DNA of 43,339 nucleotides from an uncultured Roseateles sp. Its GTDB lineage: Bacteria > Pseudomonadota > Gammaproteobacteria > Burkholderiales > Burkholderiaceae. A program made the position numbers and the translations under genes. Of the stretch, positions 42,621 through 43,339 are shown piece by piece. The notes under the pieces were generated by a model, which was not told the origin of the DNA, made no database searches, and saw only the letters and a program-made list of their open reading frames with translations. The first letter of the stretch is position 1. The number at the start of each line of letters is the position of its first letter. The DNA lies in contig CAMLKW010000010.1 of the NCBI GenBank assembly GCA_946480605.1, positions 1 through 43,339 of the forward strand. The letters are read 5' to 3'.

Positions 42621-42650
42621 GCGGTTTCGACCCGATGGAATCGAAACCGC
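42621..42650 (-). terminator. Inverted repeat between lacI and receptor, possible lacI terminator
   Basis: GCGGTTTCGA and TCGAAACCGC form 10-bp arms around a 10-base loop. On the minus strand it follows lacI and is trailed by CGTTTGGCTT, a poor T-run. It could instead be an extra regulatory dyad. Confidence 0.4.
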
Positions 42651-42705
42651 GTTCCGGTCAGTCTCCGCACCGACCCGGAGGGGCAGGTTGAAGTCGCGCC
42701 ACCGA

Positions 42706-42719
42706 TGAAAGCGCTTTCA
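42706..42719. promoter_or_regulatory. LacI-type operator O3 (TGAAAGCGCTTTCA)
   Basis: A second perfect copy of O1, centred 207 bases from it, between lacI and the receptor. The distance would allow DNA looping by a tetrameric or paired repressor. Confidence 0.7.
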
Positions 42720-42827
42720 AATTATCATGCGATCGAAGCTGGATGTCGGCCACATGGTTTTCCCCAGCCGCGCAACAGTGCGTGGGTGGCGGGCGTGCAA
42801 AGGGCGCGCGTAGCGCCGGGGCGTGGG

Positions 42828-43324
42828 TCAGCGCAGCAGGCGCCGGGTGCTCTCGCGCACGATGAGCTCGGGCCCTGGCAGCTTGGCCTCGGGCTTGCCG
42901 CCGCGCAGCATCTCCAGCATGGCCGTGGCGGCCTCGCTGCCGATCTCGTAGACGGACTGGCGCACGGTGGTCAGCGGCGGCATCGTGTAGCGGGCCATGA
43001 CGACGTCGTCGAAGCCGACCATGGAGACGTCGTCCGGCACGCGCAGGTTGCGCCGGTGCAGGCCCAGGCAGGCGCCCATGGCCATTTCGTCGTTGGAGAC
43101 GAACAGCGCCGTGAACGACACGTTGCGTTCCAGCAGCCGGCTGACGGCCACCATGCCGCCGGCGGCCGTGAAGTCGCTCTGCACGATGAGGTTGGGGTCC
43201 ACCGGCAGCCCGGCCGCGGCCATCGCGTCGAGGAAGCCGTTCTGGCGCTCGACCGCATCGTCGTGCAGCAGGTCGCCGGCGATGAAGGCGATGCGCCGGT
43301 GGCCCTGCTCGATCAGATGCTGGG
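42828..43324 (-). CDS. LacI-family transcriptional regulator, C-terminal part
   Basis: About 165 residues of the effector-binding domain; the helix-turn-helix half lies beyond the right edge. Readable from the edge: QHLIEQGHRRIAFIAGD, then LFVSNDEMAMGACLGL, the VPDDVSMVGFDD motif and a final ESTRRLLR, all standard for the LacI/GalR periplasmic-binding-like domain. The frame is open to the sequence end, but the last 15 bases (43325-43339) look like sequencing adapter, so I stop the gene at 43324. The three TGAAAGCGCTTTCA-type sites directly downstream make it the likely repressor of TonB receptor 3. The sugar effector is unknown. Confidence 0.9.
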
Positions 43325-43339
43325 AGATCGGAAGAGCGT
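43325..43339. other. Probable Illumina adapter remnant at the contig end
   Basis: The terminal AGATCGGAAGAGCGT is identical to the first 15 bases of the common Illumina TruSeq-type adapter read-through sequence. In the lacI frame it would encode ALPI(S), which does not fit the family. It should be treated as artefact, not genome. Confidence 0.88.

Larger units (their letters stand above)
42451..42827. promoter_or_regulatory. 377-bp LacI-controlled promoter region of TonB receptor 3
   Basis: The gap between lacI and the receptor contains three LacI-type sites (separate entries), a possible minus-strand promoter (TTGAAA at 42539-42534, TATTGT at 42518-42513, spacing 15) overlapped by two of them, and a 10-bp inverted repeat with 10-base loop (42621-42650) that may end the lacI message. 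No gene is seen in it. Confidence 0.65.

Noticed and set aside
1..43339. tRNA, rRNA, CRISPR array, IS element or prophage
   Set aside because: I looked for tRNA-like cloverleaf ends, regular repeat-spacer arrays, transposase or integrase motifs and phage genes and saw none.

Overview
The window is about 43.3 kb of high-GC DNA. Gene density, short leaders, TonB-dependent receptors of the Caulobacter/Xanthomonas carbohydrate type, a PEP-CTERM-like protein tail and a REP-like intergenic repeat all suggest a Gram-negative betaproteobacterium. I infer Burkholderiales of the Roseateles/Mitsuaria/Pelomonas kind; no rRNA or other marker in the window settles this. The content is almost entirely polysaccharide foraging. 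The last 15 bases match the start of an Illumina adapter, so the right edge looks like a contig end with untrimmed adapter.

Left block (1-6379, + strand): the C-terminus of a GH31 alpha-xylosidase, a secreted GH9 glycanase behind a perfect LacI-type palindrome, an MFS transporter, a secreted GH27 alpha-galactosidase and a CE4 (NodB) deacetylase that starts on a TTG overlapping the GH27 stop. This resembles a xyloglucan/hemicellulose set. A gap with a hairpin repeat and a carboxymuconolactone decarboxylase-family gene follow.

Amino-sugar block (6390-14785): a tightly overlapped minus-strand operon of EamA permease, AgaZ/KbaZ, AgaS (SIS) and a BadF-type sugar kinase, followed by an AgaR-like DeoR regulator. 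It is divergent from a 948-residue TonB receptor. The 384-bp intergenic region, and the 47-bp gap before agaR, carry repeated CGAAAG/CTTTCG boxes that I read as the AgaR operators. No AgaA/NagA deacetylase or AgaY catalytic aldolase is present.

Secreted glycosidase block (14941-24386, + strand): a secreted amidohydrolase, a Tat-type GH36-like enzyme with a C-terminal CBM9-like domain and a GH27-NPCBM enzyme, coupled by ATGA overlaps. Then come a CBM13-DUF4874-DUF4832 protein and two different spherulin-4/GH135-like proteins, one with a PEP-CTERM-like tail. GH135 enzymes act on alpha-1,4-galactosamine polymers such as fungal galactosaminogalactan (GAG). With alpha-galactosidases and a GalNAc/GalN catabolic operon next door, the central 18 kb is a credible locus for using a GAG-like Gal/GalNAc/GalN polymer. 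This is the most interesting hypothesis in the window.

Right part: a DUF2878 membrane protein, a second TonB receptor with a clear terminator, a small anchored protein, a PL4 rhamnogalacturonan lyase, a membrane/zinc-ribbon protein and an isolated EF-G paralogue. The last block (34253-43324, minus strand) is tryptophan halogenase, cupin_8, SapC and tryptophan halogenase in one overlapped operon, a 1010-residue TonB receptor, and the C-terminus of a LacI regulator. Two perfect and one imperfect TGAAAGCGCTTTCA operators lie between the LacI gene and the receptor.
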